Assembly (NCBI GenBank): GCA_030847615.1
Contig: JAUMIR010000002.1
Span: 113,468,309-113,532,308 of the forward strand
DNA: 64,000 nt
Direction of reading: 5' to 3'
Source: Gambelia wislizenii
Lineage: Eukaryota; Chordata; Lepidosauria; Squamata; Crotaphytidae
Positions 54,406 to 64,000 of the stretch are shown piece after piece. A model generated the notes under the pieces. It worked only from the letters and a program-made list of their open reading frames with translations. It was not told the DNA's origin and searched no databases. A program made the position numbers and the translations under genes. Every line of letters starts with the position of its first letter. Within the stretch, counting starts at the first letter, position 1.

Positions 54406-57400
54406 ATACCTCTCCCCCACTCCCAAAATTCTCATATATTTCACATCTATATGGCAGTCAAGTAACAGCATAGTCCATTTAATGCTGGGATATGTTCCAT
54501 ATCCAGGAGAATTTAATTTCAGCCTATTTTTGAAGGGTTTTCCAAATTTTACAAATGTCTTTCTAGTACAGAGGAGATTTTCCCCATCCCTATGTAAAAT
54601 TGTTTCTGTTCAGGAATCCAGAAAACAAGATTTCAATGTAATGGTGCAAAATTAAGTTCTAACTGTCTCATTTGCCTATCCAATGTGACTTTGAGGTCCA
54701 TTACCAAGAGCTTTGTCACCACTCACTCTAACACTTGGAGGCTAGAAGTGATCTAAAGCATTGGTTTATTCAGTCAAATCTTTTTTGAATGACTCTTTAA
54801 GTAGAGGAGTCCCAGCTGATGTGAGAACCAGTTTGCACACTGTAGCTGCCTCTTGGTACGCTAAGGGGCCTGATGGGAAAGTCAGCAAAGGTTGGAGAAA
54901 GGAGGGCACAGGCTGTTTCTGCCTGTCAATTGCCAAGCACCAGCCAGCCACTGAAAAGGGCCAGAAATGTAGTAGAGTTTCTGTGAGATTGAATGAACGC
55001 AATGCACATAATTGCCCCAATGAAGCACGAGGTTTGTCTGGAGGAGGTGCTCATAAACACAGCTGCTCACCCAGCACAGAGACATGGGCTGTACCACTGC
55101 AGAAGCAGGGGAGGGCAGCCACAGGTAGTTCCCCTCTCCTCCAGTTCTCTTGGTCTAAGGGATACCTCCTGGGTGCCTTGAAGGATAAAACTGATGTGCA
55201 AATTACATCTGGATCAGAGGCAAGTGAGAGGCACTCAGTCACCTTGGACAGTCTGAGGAAAAGGGAGGTGGCCTGAGCTATAGGGGACCCACTGAGGGAG
55301 ATGGTTTAGCAGGTGTCCTGGTATTATGCCAGGTCTGAGCCTGAATCTAAGGAGGGAGACTGAGCATTAGAGTGGGCAGGGTGCTTCTAGGAGGAGCTGG
55401 AGGCAGAGACTGGGTCCCATGGCTGCAAAATTCTTCAGGTAAGTGTCCCTTTCTCACAGAGAGATACCCATATTTTTCAGAACAATTAGTATTTTTTGCA
55501 GGGCACCTCTTTGGAAAAGAGGGGAAAGTATTCAGGGTTGTCTTGACTAGTTCCAGGGTTCACCTGTCTGAGCAATAGCAATAGCATTTTTATCTCTTTA
55601 GCCTGCATGTGGTTGGACCGGCAAAAGAAAGGGGAATGTTCCTGTTTCTTAGAATTTGAATACATGGCTTGCAGAAATGGAAGTTTGCCACTAGATCTTC
55701 AGAATTTTGAAAAGCCCATCTTTAAAATTCATGGCTAGCTCCCACTTTTTCTTAGCTTTCTCTGGCTTATTTGTGAGAGTGGTGGCTGGTGGAAATAAGC
55801 AATGCTGGAAATAGCAGACAGCACAGGATTGGAAAACAGCTCAGAGAATGAATACTCTCTGATGTGAGCAGGTCAAACATGTAAACCCGGAGGGAAATTC
55901 CTATCCCCTTCCTTTTAAAATGTATCTGCACCTCCCCTCCCTTCTAATTTAGAATGTCTGAACTCCCAGCATGTGTTTTCTAGTTCTCCTCTAGCTTCCA
56001 ACTTAGCATAGTGCTTGCCAATAGATAATGATAGTTTGTAGAGTGTCTGGATTTTTGTATGACTTCCTTCCCTCTGGAAAGCAATGGTTAAATCACTGCA
56101 TTAAAACAGCCTATCTTATTCAGAGTGGGGAGGAGTATTAGAGGGAGAATAATTCTTATGTTAAGTACACACATGTCCTTGGATACCCTACTGTTTTGCT
56201 TTTTCTGAACAAATAGTTTTCAATTTTTAAAGTCCTCTTAAAAGTTCAAACAGAAGCATTATTCTGAGTGAATTCATTCTTATACACACTCACACACATA
56301 CACATGCACATACTGTACTGAATTCTCTGCCTGCAGAGCAAGTGAATTTGACAACATGAAAAACCAAACACAAACTTGAGGGTTCTTTTATTTCTCTGCC
56401 ATAGACAGCTTTGTATCAGTTTGGCCATTCTCTTCCCCAACCCTGCAGCCCCCACCGCCTTTAAAATATAAAATAGTAATTATTTAATACTTGCTTCTAT
56501 TCATAGCAAACACACAAAGTGCTGAAAGTGAGGGAAGAATAAATAACATGGGATGGTGCTGACCAGAGTGAAATGAGAGAGGCATCAATTTTATTTTGGT
56601 TTGCCTTTGTTCCTTCAACAACACAAGTTGCTGGCTTTGCTGCTCTGACAGACGTGGGGGTGTGTGTGTGATATGTTGAGTTGATTTGCTTAACTTGGCT
56701 TGATTCATGCCCCAAATTATTAACTTGTAAGAATTCGTAATGCATTTGTCGAAAGGATGGGTTAGAGGTTTGTTAGTGGCTGTTTGCAAAGTTCCCATAC
56801 AGCTTGGTCTTTTATTTTACATCGTTCTGTGCTAAGAATGCCCCATCTCTCCTTTCCAATATGCTGCTTCTGCTGAATTTTCAGGCAGTAATGCAATATT
56901 AATACTTTTGAAAGGATGTGCTCAGAGAGATGTCTGATAGGTGAAGAGCTTTATGGAAAATGGGAGCACTTGGGAAGCAATCGTGTATATTTGTAATTGT
57001 CACATCAGAAACTCCACCTGGCTTTATAGCTTACAGAATCAAGAGCTGCCCAGAGAGATTATGCAACTGCTCTCAAAAAAGAAATGGACCCTGAACTCTC
57101 TCCTATACCCTAGGGATCCATTTTATAGCCAACATAACTAATTGCCTAAAAATATGGCTGCAGGGGTCACTCCACCCACACAGAACTGGTAAGGATTTAA
57201 GTGGATGATCAGCTTTGACACACAGTCTATTTACATAGGAACTCAGGAAGCTACATTAGCACAGCAGGCTGGGTTGCAACTAGAGCACCCAGGGCTGGTA
57301 GGCCTACCGTTAGCCAGAGTGAGGTATCTACTTCAGGAGGCAATTGATGAGACAGGGAGTGACATATCCTCCAACATTTCACAAGACAAAAACTAGGGCA

Positions 57401-57797
57401 CTGGTTGACCAACATCAGAATATGGTCAGAACACAAACACATTCACCTGAGAGCAAGTCCCATTGAATTCATGGGGGCTTACTTCCAAATAGGTATGAAT
57501 ATAATTGCATTTCAATTTAAATGGAATATTGCTGACTAATCTTACACACACATATAAACACTCTTCCCCTTTCTCTCACACACACATATACACTAGTGAA
57601 TGTACATTTCCCCACTACTCACACAGAGACAACATCTCTCCCTACTTCTGTGTCACACACATTTTACTATCTCTTTCTGTCTCCCACACAGAGGTATAGA
57701 ACAGAAACACAAAAACACACAATACCCCACAACTGTCTCCTGTCCATCATCACCTGCCTTATGCCTTTTAGTTGTCTGCTTCAGCATGCGTTACTTG
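54406..57797. other. Long intergenic stretch without supported features
   Basis: The largest frame is 171 codons (54761-55276, plus) with no recognisable domain or repeat, and frames on the other strand overlap it. A CA-rich stretch lies at 57540-57720 and a trace of a short palindromic repeat at about 57445-57505. Confidence 0.45.
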
Positions 57798-57890
57798 TTA
57801 GCTGGTTGTGTGAGAAGCAACACCTGCAGAACCATTACAGGTCCATGAGTCCTCTCCAGTTTTCATTCTGACAAGCATGCACATTCTCAG
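57798..57890 (-). mobile_element. Palindromic MITE, family G, half copy
   Basis: 'agctggttgtgtgagaagcaacacctgcagaaccattacaggtcc' and 'cctctccagttttcattctgaca' match the family seen at 60206-60790. Confidence 0.65.
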
Positions 57891-58149
57891 CTTCTCAAAC
57901 AGAATAACAGGGCTATGTCTTTGCAATAAGTTATTGCCCCCACCCAATATGGCACTGTAATTCTTCCCCCCCCCCAAAGGCCCAATACTGCCACCTACTG
58001 ACAACTAAGAAACAAAACTAAGCTAATAGTGCCTGGCTCACTCTTGGCCCTCTCTTAAAGGCCCTCACAGCACATGCACACAAAGAAAAGATTTAAACAC
58101 ACACATACACACAACTACAACACCCCAGCACCATAGTTACTAAAAAAGG

Positions 58150-59755
58150 CCTCCCTGGATCCCACTATTCTAAATAATTATCAGCCAGTCTCTAACATGC
58201 TGTTTTTAGGCAAGTTTCTGGAACATGTGGTAGCCTCTCAGTTCCAGGGGTTTCTGGATGACATGGAATATCTAGATCTATTTCAGTCTGGCTTCAGGCC
58301 TGGTTATGGGATGGAGACAGCTTTGGTCACCTTGTTAGATGACCTACCCAGGGAACTAGACAGGAAGAGTGTGTCCCTGTTGGTTCTGCTGGACCTCTCA
58401 GTGGCTCTTGATACCATCAACCATGGTATCCTTCTGGGCCGCCTCTCTGGGATAGGACTTGGGGGCACGGTTATGCAGTGATTCCAGTCCTCCTTGGAGG
58501 GACGAACTCAGAAGGTGGTGCTTGGGGGATTCCCGTTCAACACCCTGACTGTTGGTTTGTGGGGTTCCTTGGGGTTCTGTCTTGTCCCCCATGCTATTTA
58601 ACATCTACAGGAAACTGCTGGGAGAGGTAATCTGGAATTTTGGGGTGTGATGTTACCAGTATGCTAACAACACCCAACTCTACCTCTCCTTTCCATTTGA
58701 TTCCAAGGAAGCTATCTCTGTGCTAAACCAATGTCTGTTCTCAGTAATGGACTGGATGAGGGCAAACAAATTGAAACTTAATCCAGAGAAGACAAAGGTG
58801 CTCCTGGTTGGTCTAAGGGAAGATCAGGGAATAGGGACCCTGCCTGTGCTGGATGGGGTCACAGTCCCCCTGAAATCTCAGGCTTGCAGCTTTGGTGTTC
58901 TCCAGGACTCAACTCTGAGTTGAGATGTCCAGTTTTCAGCAGTGGTCGGGAGTGCATTTACACAATTAAGACTAGTGCGTCAGCTGAGCCTGTTCCTTGA
59001 GAAGCCAGATCTGGCTACAGTGAGACATGCCTTGATTACATCTTGTTTGGACTACTGTAACAAACTCTACGTGGGGCTGCCTTTGGAAACTGTTTGGAAA
59101 CTTCAGTGGGTCCAGAATGCTGTGGCCAGAATGCTGACCAGGTCCAGTTACAGGGAGCATACAACTCCCTTGTTAAAACAGGGAGTGCTTTGATTGTGTA
59201 TTCCTGCATGGCAGGGGGTTGGACTGGATGGCTCTCGTGGTCTCTTCCAACTCTACAATTCTATCATTCTATGATTCTATGAACAGCTTCACTGACTACC
59301 AGTTTGTTTCCGGGCACAATTCAAAGTGCTGATCATAACCTGTAAAGTCCTATACAGCTTGGGTCTAGACTATCTGAAAGACTGTATCTCCCCATATGAA
59401 CCTGCAAGGTTCCTAAGATCTTCAAAGGAAGTCGTTCTCTTGGTCCTGCCACCATCGCAGAGCCTTCTTGGTGGCTGCTCCCACCCTCTGGAACTCCCTT
59501 CCATGGGAAGCTAGGTTGGTCCCCTTGCTTTCCTTTCATTGACAAGCAAAAATGTTTTTATTCAAGCAGGCTTTTAATACATAGCTGGGCTTATGGAGGG
59601 TTTTTATTGGGGCGTATTTTTATTTTTATTTTGTTTATTTTGATCTTTTAACTTTTGTATGTTTTATGTAATTTTAGATGTTTATATTGTGACGTTTTAA
59701 ATTGTATGTTATATGACATTTTGTGAACCACCTTCGGTCCCATTCTGGGAGAAAA
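58150..59755 (+). mobile_element. L2-like LINE, 3' half with nested CR1 fragment
   Basis: Frames broken by stops encode FLGKFLEHVVASQFQGFL, FQSGFRPGYGMETALVTLLD, a degraded SLLVLLDLSVALDTINHGIL, then NKLKLNPEKTKVLLVG and a C-terminal LRLVRQLSLFLEKPDLATV block. The catalytic box region (about 58640-58690) reads 'ccagtatgctaacaacacccaactct', YADDT altered to Y-A-N-N-T. A 100-bp CR1 3' end (about 59181-59280) interrupts the frame; coding resumes with LPVCFRAQFKVLIIT. The 3' UTR ends 'gtgaaccaccttcggtcccattctgggag'. It is not the same family as 5056 and 29024. Confidence 0.85.
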
Positions 59756-59759
59756 GTGG

Positions 59760-59795
59760 CATTGTGATCTCTTCCAACTCTATGATTCTATGATA
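59760..59795 (+). mobile_element. CR1 3'-terminal fragment
   Basis: 'gtgatctcttccaactctatgattctatgat' only. Confidence 0.65.
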
Positions 59796-59796
59796 T

Positions 59797-60152
59797 CTCT
59801 CTCTCTCTCTCTCTGGCTTTTCTTCGCAAACGAAGATTCAGGAAGGACTCATCCCGCGCTTTCTGCAAGCGCGCTGATGACTAAAAAGGCTAATCCGAGA
59901 TAAACAAGTCCGGTTGCAAAAAGCACAGCAGAAGGTCTCCTTGGGTGATGTTTTTGGGTTGTGATTCTTTCTGCGTTGTCGTTTCTCTTCAAGACTTGTT
60001 CGTCGTGAGTTCTCAAATAAGGCTGCAGCATTGTGGATAGTGCGCCTCCATGCCTCCCGATGTGAGGCCAGGGCGGACCACTGTTGGTGATCAATTTGGC
60101 CAAGCCTGAGATGTTGTTTCAGGGAGTCTTTGTATCGCTTTTTTGGAGCGCC
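59797..60152 (-). mobile_element. (GA)n-tailed LINE, copy E, 5'-truncated
   Basis: (TC)n at 59797-59815, stem-loop at 59821-59836, then the RT C-terminal coding region in one open 105-codon frame (59838-60155). It ends exactly at a (TAGA)n microsatellite (about 60153-60190). Confidence 0.87.
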
Positions 60153-60153
60153 C

Positions 60154-60190
<37 letters not shown>
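60153..60190. repeat. (TAGA)n microsatellite
   Basis: About nine tetranucleotide units directly at the 5' end of LINE copy E. Confidence 0.9.
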
Positions 60191-60205
60191 GTTTTGCCTT
60201 TCTAA

Positions 60206-60790
60206 CCCATCATTTAGAGTGAAAACTGGAGAAGGCTTCTGTACCTTTAATGGTTGTGCAGCAGATGGAATTTCAGAAGGTGTTGCTTCTCACACAGCCA
60301 GCTAATAAGCAACACTTCCTGAAATTGTCTCTTCTCTCTGGCTTTTCTTCACAAATGAAGATTCAGGAAGAACTCATCCCGCGCTTTCTGCAAGTGCGCT
60401 GATGACTGAAAAGGCCAATCCGAGATAAACAAGTCCGGTTGCAGAAAGCACAGCAGAAGGTCTCCTTGTGTGATGTTTCTGGGTTGCGATTCTTTCTGCG
60501 TTGTTTCTCTTCAAGACTTGTTCGGCATGAGTTCTCAAATAAGGCTGCAGCATTGTGGATAGTGCGTCTCCATGCCTCCTGATGTGAGGCCAGGGCGGAC
60601 CATTGTTGGTGATCAATTTGACTGAGCCTGAGATGTTGTTTCAGGGAGTCCTTGTATCGCTTTTTTTGAGCACCTCTCTTACACTGACCCATGGTGAGTT
60701 CACTGTAGAGTACTATTTTTGGGAGGCGATGGTCCTCCATCCTAGAAACATGCCCTGGCACAGGAGCCCTCTCCAGTTTTCACTCTGGCA
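60206..60790. mobile_element. Palindromic MITE, family G, split by LINE copy F
   Basis: The left arm 'tagagtgaaaactggagaaggc..ctttaatggttgtgcagcag..gtgttgcttctcacacagccagctaataagcaacacttcctgaaatt' (60206-60325) already contains the central dyad. The other end, 'aggagccctctccagttttcactctggca', appears after the LINE at 60763-60790. Confidence 0.72.
60326..60763 (-). mobile_element. (GA)n-tailed LINE, copy F, nested in a MITE
   Basis: The stem-loop TCTTCA-CAAA-TGAAGA is at 60346-60361, followed by an open 132-codon frame for the RT C-terminus (MPGHVSRMEDHRLPK and the C2HC finger). It starts near 60763, where the MITE arm resumes. Confidence 0.85.
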
Positions 60791-61579
60791 ATCCTATGTG
60801 GCTCACTAGCTTACTACACAGCTGCAGTTTTTGGCATTTTTTAGCAATCCATGCAACCTCTGAGTGTTTTCTGGGGCAGAAAATTGGCTTCTGGACCCAG
60901 CATTGTTGCCTACATTTATTCTAAACATTGCTCAGGTGAAAAGCTAGAAATAATTACTTTTCTAGAGTATAGCTCCCAGAATCTACTGGCCATAGTAGGT
61001 GGTTGTTTGTGGGGGCTGAACACAAACAAAGAACTGTCCAGACTCTTCCTAGGTGTGGACCGTTGGACTTGTAATCATCTCCAAAAATAGCTCTCCTTTT
61101 GGATGCCAGAAATCCCATCCATGGCTTGTAGGCACATACCTCTGCCCCTCTTAGTTTATATCTCATTTGGCCCTTGCATCAGTCTGCCCTGTGATGTCAG
61201 CAGGTATCCTTCCAGCACTTGCAGCTAGACCCTATATCAATTGGCAAATGCAAGACACAAGAGCGTGGACTAGAAGCAGGAAATCTCTTGAGTTCTTTAA
61301 TAGCTCCCTGGGTGGCCTTAGCTTAGCCCTTCTCCAGTCTTAGCCTCTGATCTGCAAAATGGGAGTAATCATGCCAGCTGCTTACAGTAGGGGTACTCCG
61401 GGGATTACTGAGAAGCGCTTTGAACACTTTAAAAAAAAAAAGCACTATAATTATATGCTATAGCTATTATTATTAAGAAAAGTCGTACATGGGATGTGAA
61501 CTACACACAAATGTCTCTCTGAGCAGAAGGAAATCACTTCCAAATCTTAAAAGTGGTTTTAGTAGCATCCCTATTTAGC
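60791..61579. other. Intergenic stretch, nothing recognised
   Basis: A short A-run lies at 61431-61441. No gene or repeat family supported. Confidence 0.4.
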
Positions 61580-61690
61580 TAGAGCAGGGGTGGGAATCCT
61601 GCAGCTCTCCAGATGTTGCTGGACTGCAGATCCCAACAGTCTTAGCTAGCACAGCCAACAATGAGGCATGCTGGGAGCTCTGGAGCACTA
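61580..61690. mobile_element. Short palindromic MITE-like repeat
   Basis: 'gcaggggtgggaatcctgcagctctccagatgttgctggactgcagatccca' is a common reptile repeat. The opposite arm 'tgctgggagctctgg' closes it. Confidence 0.5.
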
Positions 61691-61726
61691 CATGATCCCA
61701 TCTCTAGCTTAGAGGGCCAAAAGACA

Positions 61727-61819
61727 AGGAGCAACATAGCAGATCAGTATTACCTATCTCTCAGTCTTAGTCATAACAAGACTGAGAGATAGGTAATACT
61801 GATCTGCTATGTTGCTCCT
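61727..61819. repeat. Perfect 42-bp inverted repeat with 9-nt loop
   Basis: Arm 1 is 61727-61768, the loop 61769-61777 (AGTCATAAC), arm 2 61778-61819. I checked all 42 pairs and found no mismatch; the match stops at once on both sides. It is not part of any repeat I recognise. Confidence 0.95.
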
Positions 61820-62399
61820 AAATGCTGGAGTGGAGAGAAGGGTCTTTTTTTGTTACAGCTGGATTTTAATTTACCCCACCTTCTTCCATAAAATACAGTA
61901 CCCTGTACTGAGGGGTTGTGATGCTCATGGGGAAAAAACACTTAGTTTTATATCCAGTGTTGCCATTTAATCTTCCTTGTAAGTATAGTTAGTGCTTCCG
62001 AAGCTTAGGTTCAGTTAAAAGTAACTCCTATACAGCTTAAGGGAAGGGGGATTTTGAGAGGGCTATTCCATTCTTCACTGGGTTGGTTAAAGTGGTGCAT
62101 TTATTGTTGCACAAAGGCAGCACAGCATGCTATGGGGAATGTCTGTGAACCTGTAGTGTTTGTTGAGTCCACTGTAACACCAGGGGTTGGAAATATGGAG
62201 TGACTATAGGATTTCACACAGAAGCCAATCCAAACAGCACAGAGAAGCTGGGGAGCAATTCATTTATCCACATCTGGAACCTCATATCGATGAACTGATT
62301 ACTTACCAGGAGGCAGGGTAGGAGGTAGGGTATTAATGTAAGGCTTTATGTTTCTTCAAGTTGCCTGTTGTCTTATGGTAAGCACAGAATCCTCAGAGG
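61820..62399. other. Intergenic stretch, nothing recognised
   Basis: No frame over 66 codons and no identifiable repeat. Confidence 0.4.
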
Positions 62400-62550
62400 T
62401 GGTTTTGCTGCTTCCTTCCTCTGAAATACTGTATAGCCTACAGCATCTGGTATTCCTTGGCGATCTCCATTCCAAGAACTACCCAGGGCTGATCCTGCTT
62501 AGTTTCCAAAACCACATGGAATCTAGTGCCTGCAGGGTGTTTAGATGACA
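62400..62550 (-). mobile_element. 5S-rRNA-derived SINE, diverged
   Basis: 'tatagcctacagcatctggtattccttggcgatctcc' and 'gctgatcctgcttagtttcc' are the 5S-like head in reverse. Confidence 0.65.
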
Positions 62551-62589
62551 CAGGTGGGATATTATTTCTTCCTATTTGGGAGCAGTGGA

Positions 62590-62745
62590 GGCTGGTGGCT
62601 GCCATGGCTTCTGTTTACAGAGCTGTCCAAGGTTCTGAACTCTATCCCACACCAATACATTCAGTACCTTCAACATTTCCTTAAAAGTTCAGATGAAAAC
62701 CCAGATTGGATTCACCTCCTTAAACACATGCTGGAATGGAAGCCA
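62590..62745. mobile_element. Palindromic MITE, family P, copy 10
   Basis: 'gagctgtccaaggttctgaactctatccc' and 'ttccttaaaagttcagatgaaaacccagattggattcacctcc' identify it. Diverged. Confidence 0.6.
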
Positions 62746-63192
62746 CAAACCACAACAGTTGGAGTGGAGGGATATTCTCAAATGCAAAATGCTGTTAAGC
62801 TTTATATGGCATAAGCTTTCATGGACTGCAGCCCATGTTGAGAGAATGTGTGAAATGGGCTACAATTCACAAAAGTTTATGCCTGATAAAACTCAATTAG
62901 ACTTCAAGTTAGACAGCACTCTTCATCATTTTTATGCAATAGACTAACACAGTTAACCCCCTCCTCCCCACTTTGCCTCCTGGAAATTTTCTCCAGAAAA
63001 GCAGCAGAAGAATGGCCACTAGAGAAATCTTCCTGTGTGGTTACCTCTTGGATACTATTCTGCCGGAATGAAAGAACATGGGGAGGATGAGTAAGGAGAT
63101 TACAGGAAGGAGAGCAATTTTCCTTCCCTTTCCTCCCATGCCTTAATGGTGTTACTTGAGACTTAACTGAGAACAATGAATCACAGCAAAAC
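62746..63192. other. Intergenic stretch, nothing recognised
   Basis: No repeat or gene supported. Confidence 0.4.
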
Positions 63193-63298
63193 AGTGCTTG
63201 GAAAAGTGAGTTTTGGAACTATGGCTCGCAGAAATGGTCCTAGCCAAATGGTTAGGAGGTTTTTGGGAACTGTAGTTCAAACTTTTCCAAGCAGAGCA
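63193..63298. mobile_element. Short inverted-repeat MITE, family H, copy 4
   Basis: The ends 'gtgcttggaaaagtgagttttgg' and 'caaacttttccaagcagagc' are inverted, with 'gggaactgtagtt' in the right part. Confidence 0.65.
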
Positions 63299-64000
63299 GT
63301 GAGGAGGCCATAAACTCCAGAGTACTATAAATCAGTGCTTGTTAGGTTATCTGATGTGGGGGATCAGCAATTTTTTCCCCATATGTAGCAGGAACCAGTG
63401 CCATAGTTGTTCCCTTTGATTACAATTGTTTTTCTTTCCTGAAAATTCTCCACAAACTAGAAACTGATGGTTTGTGGACTAGCACTGGTCCATGGATAAC
63501 CACTTTCAGTTGCACATCTATAGATCAGAGATGACCTGACTACAGCTCTTTTTAGTAGATTCAGTCAAGGAAGCCACAGCCCTGAGTTTACAATCTGAGC
63601 AGAGCACTTGAGGACTAGCACTCTTGGGAGTCTCTCATTCTTGGTGTTGCCATAACTTGGATTTGACTTGATAACAAACAACAATAAACCCCACCCCTAA
63701 AGGTCCACCAGTGTATGTTTAAATTTACAAAGCAACAAGGCCTACCTGGGATCTCTTTACAGTTAATGGACAACTATTAGTTGTGATCCTAAAAATGTAT
63801 TCTCACTTCAGACTCGGGGGGGGGGATATCCTGTTAAATTAGTCTGAAGGTCACCCAGTCTGTCATTCTGTACAGGAAGAATCAAAGCAACCCATCAGCC
63901 ATCCCCCACAATTTGGCTTATGATCTGCCTCTCGCTCTCTGCTTGCAGATTGTCAGATACTTGGGTATTACATTTATCTCCCTCTCATAATGCACACTCT
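63299..64000. other. Intergenic stretch at right edge
   Basis: 63555-63690 has traces of the Bov-B/SINE tail ('gaagccacagccctgagtttacaatctgagcagagc', 'gccataacttggatttgacttgataacaaac'). A G-run lies at 63817-63826. No gene. Confidence 0.45.

Noticed and set aside
54761..55276. 171-codon plus-strand frame
   Set aside because: Low-complexity composition, no recognisable domain, opposed by overlapping minus-strand frames; no promoter or splice context.
34228..59295. Reading the 34-kb and 58-kb segments as inverted repeats of one very large transposon
   Set aside because: The repeat is an interior LINE piece with no terminal motifs, and the 24 kb between holds unrelated, independently dated elements.

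Overview
This window looks like vertebrate nuclear DNA from a squamate reptile (lizard or snake). The evidence is the repeat mix: tRNA-derived SINEs with an RTE/Bov-B-type 3' end, as in Sauria SINEs; 5S-rRNA-derived SINEs with the same kind of tail; CR1, L2-type and Bov-B-type LINEs; a DIRS element; a Ty1/copia element; and many short inverted-repeat (MITE-like) elements. The species cannot be named from sequence alone. I see no host protein-coding gene that I can support. Apart from transposon proteins, the open reading frames are short and lack recognisable domains.

Layout. 1-3658 is the 5' half of a Ty1/copia retrotransposon on the minus strand: LTR, initiator-tRNA primer site, and an unbroken gag-protease-integrase-RT frame that runs off the left edge. 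4-18 kb is mostly low-information intergenic DNA with SINEs, an L2 3' end, two Tigger-like MITEs, palindromic MITEs, a 5S-SINE, and a Sauria-type SINE carrying a 103-bp Penelope-like insertion. 18.2-20.0 kb holds two head-to-tail copies of a LINE whose 3' end is a stem-loop followed by (GA)n; six copies occur in the window. 20.86-21.84 kb is the only CpG-island-like segment, with GC boxes and candidate splice donors, and is followed directly by a CR1. 22-39 kb is a mosaic of CR1, L2, Bov-B, SINEs and MITEs, including a 0.5-kb GC-rich palindrome at 25.6 kb.

39184-45562 is a full-length but inactivated DIRS-type tyrosine-recombinase retrotransposon. It has inverted terminal repeats, an internal complementary region, and Gag, RT-RNase H-methyltransferase-like and recombinase remnants. 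45.7-58 kb contains several nonautonomous DNA elements, SINEs, CR1 pieces and long plain stretches. 58.15-59.75 kb is an L2-like LINE with a nested CR1 fragment. A 654-bp interior piece of that composite is present almost unchanged, inverted, at 34228-34881. 59.8-60.8 kb holds two more copies of the (GA)n-tailed LINE, one nested in a palindromic MITE. A perfect 42-bp inverted repeat lies at 61727-61819.

The strongest leads are the intact copia frame, the DIRS circle-junction architecture and short crossover homology, the 654-bp inverted duplication, the perfect hairpin, and the Penelope-like insert with a hammerhead-like core. Family names come from recognition of motifs and consensus-like stretches, without any database search.
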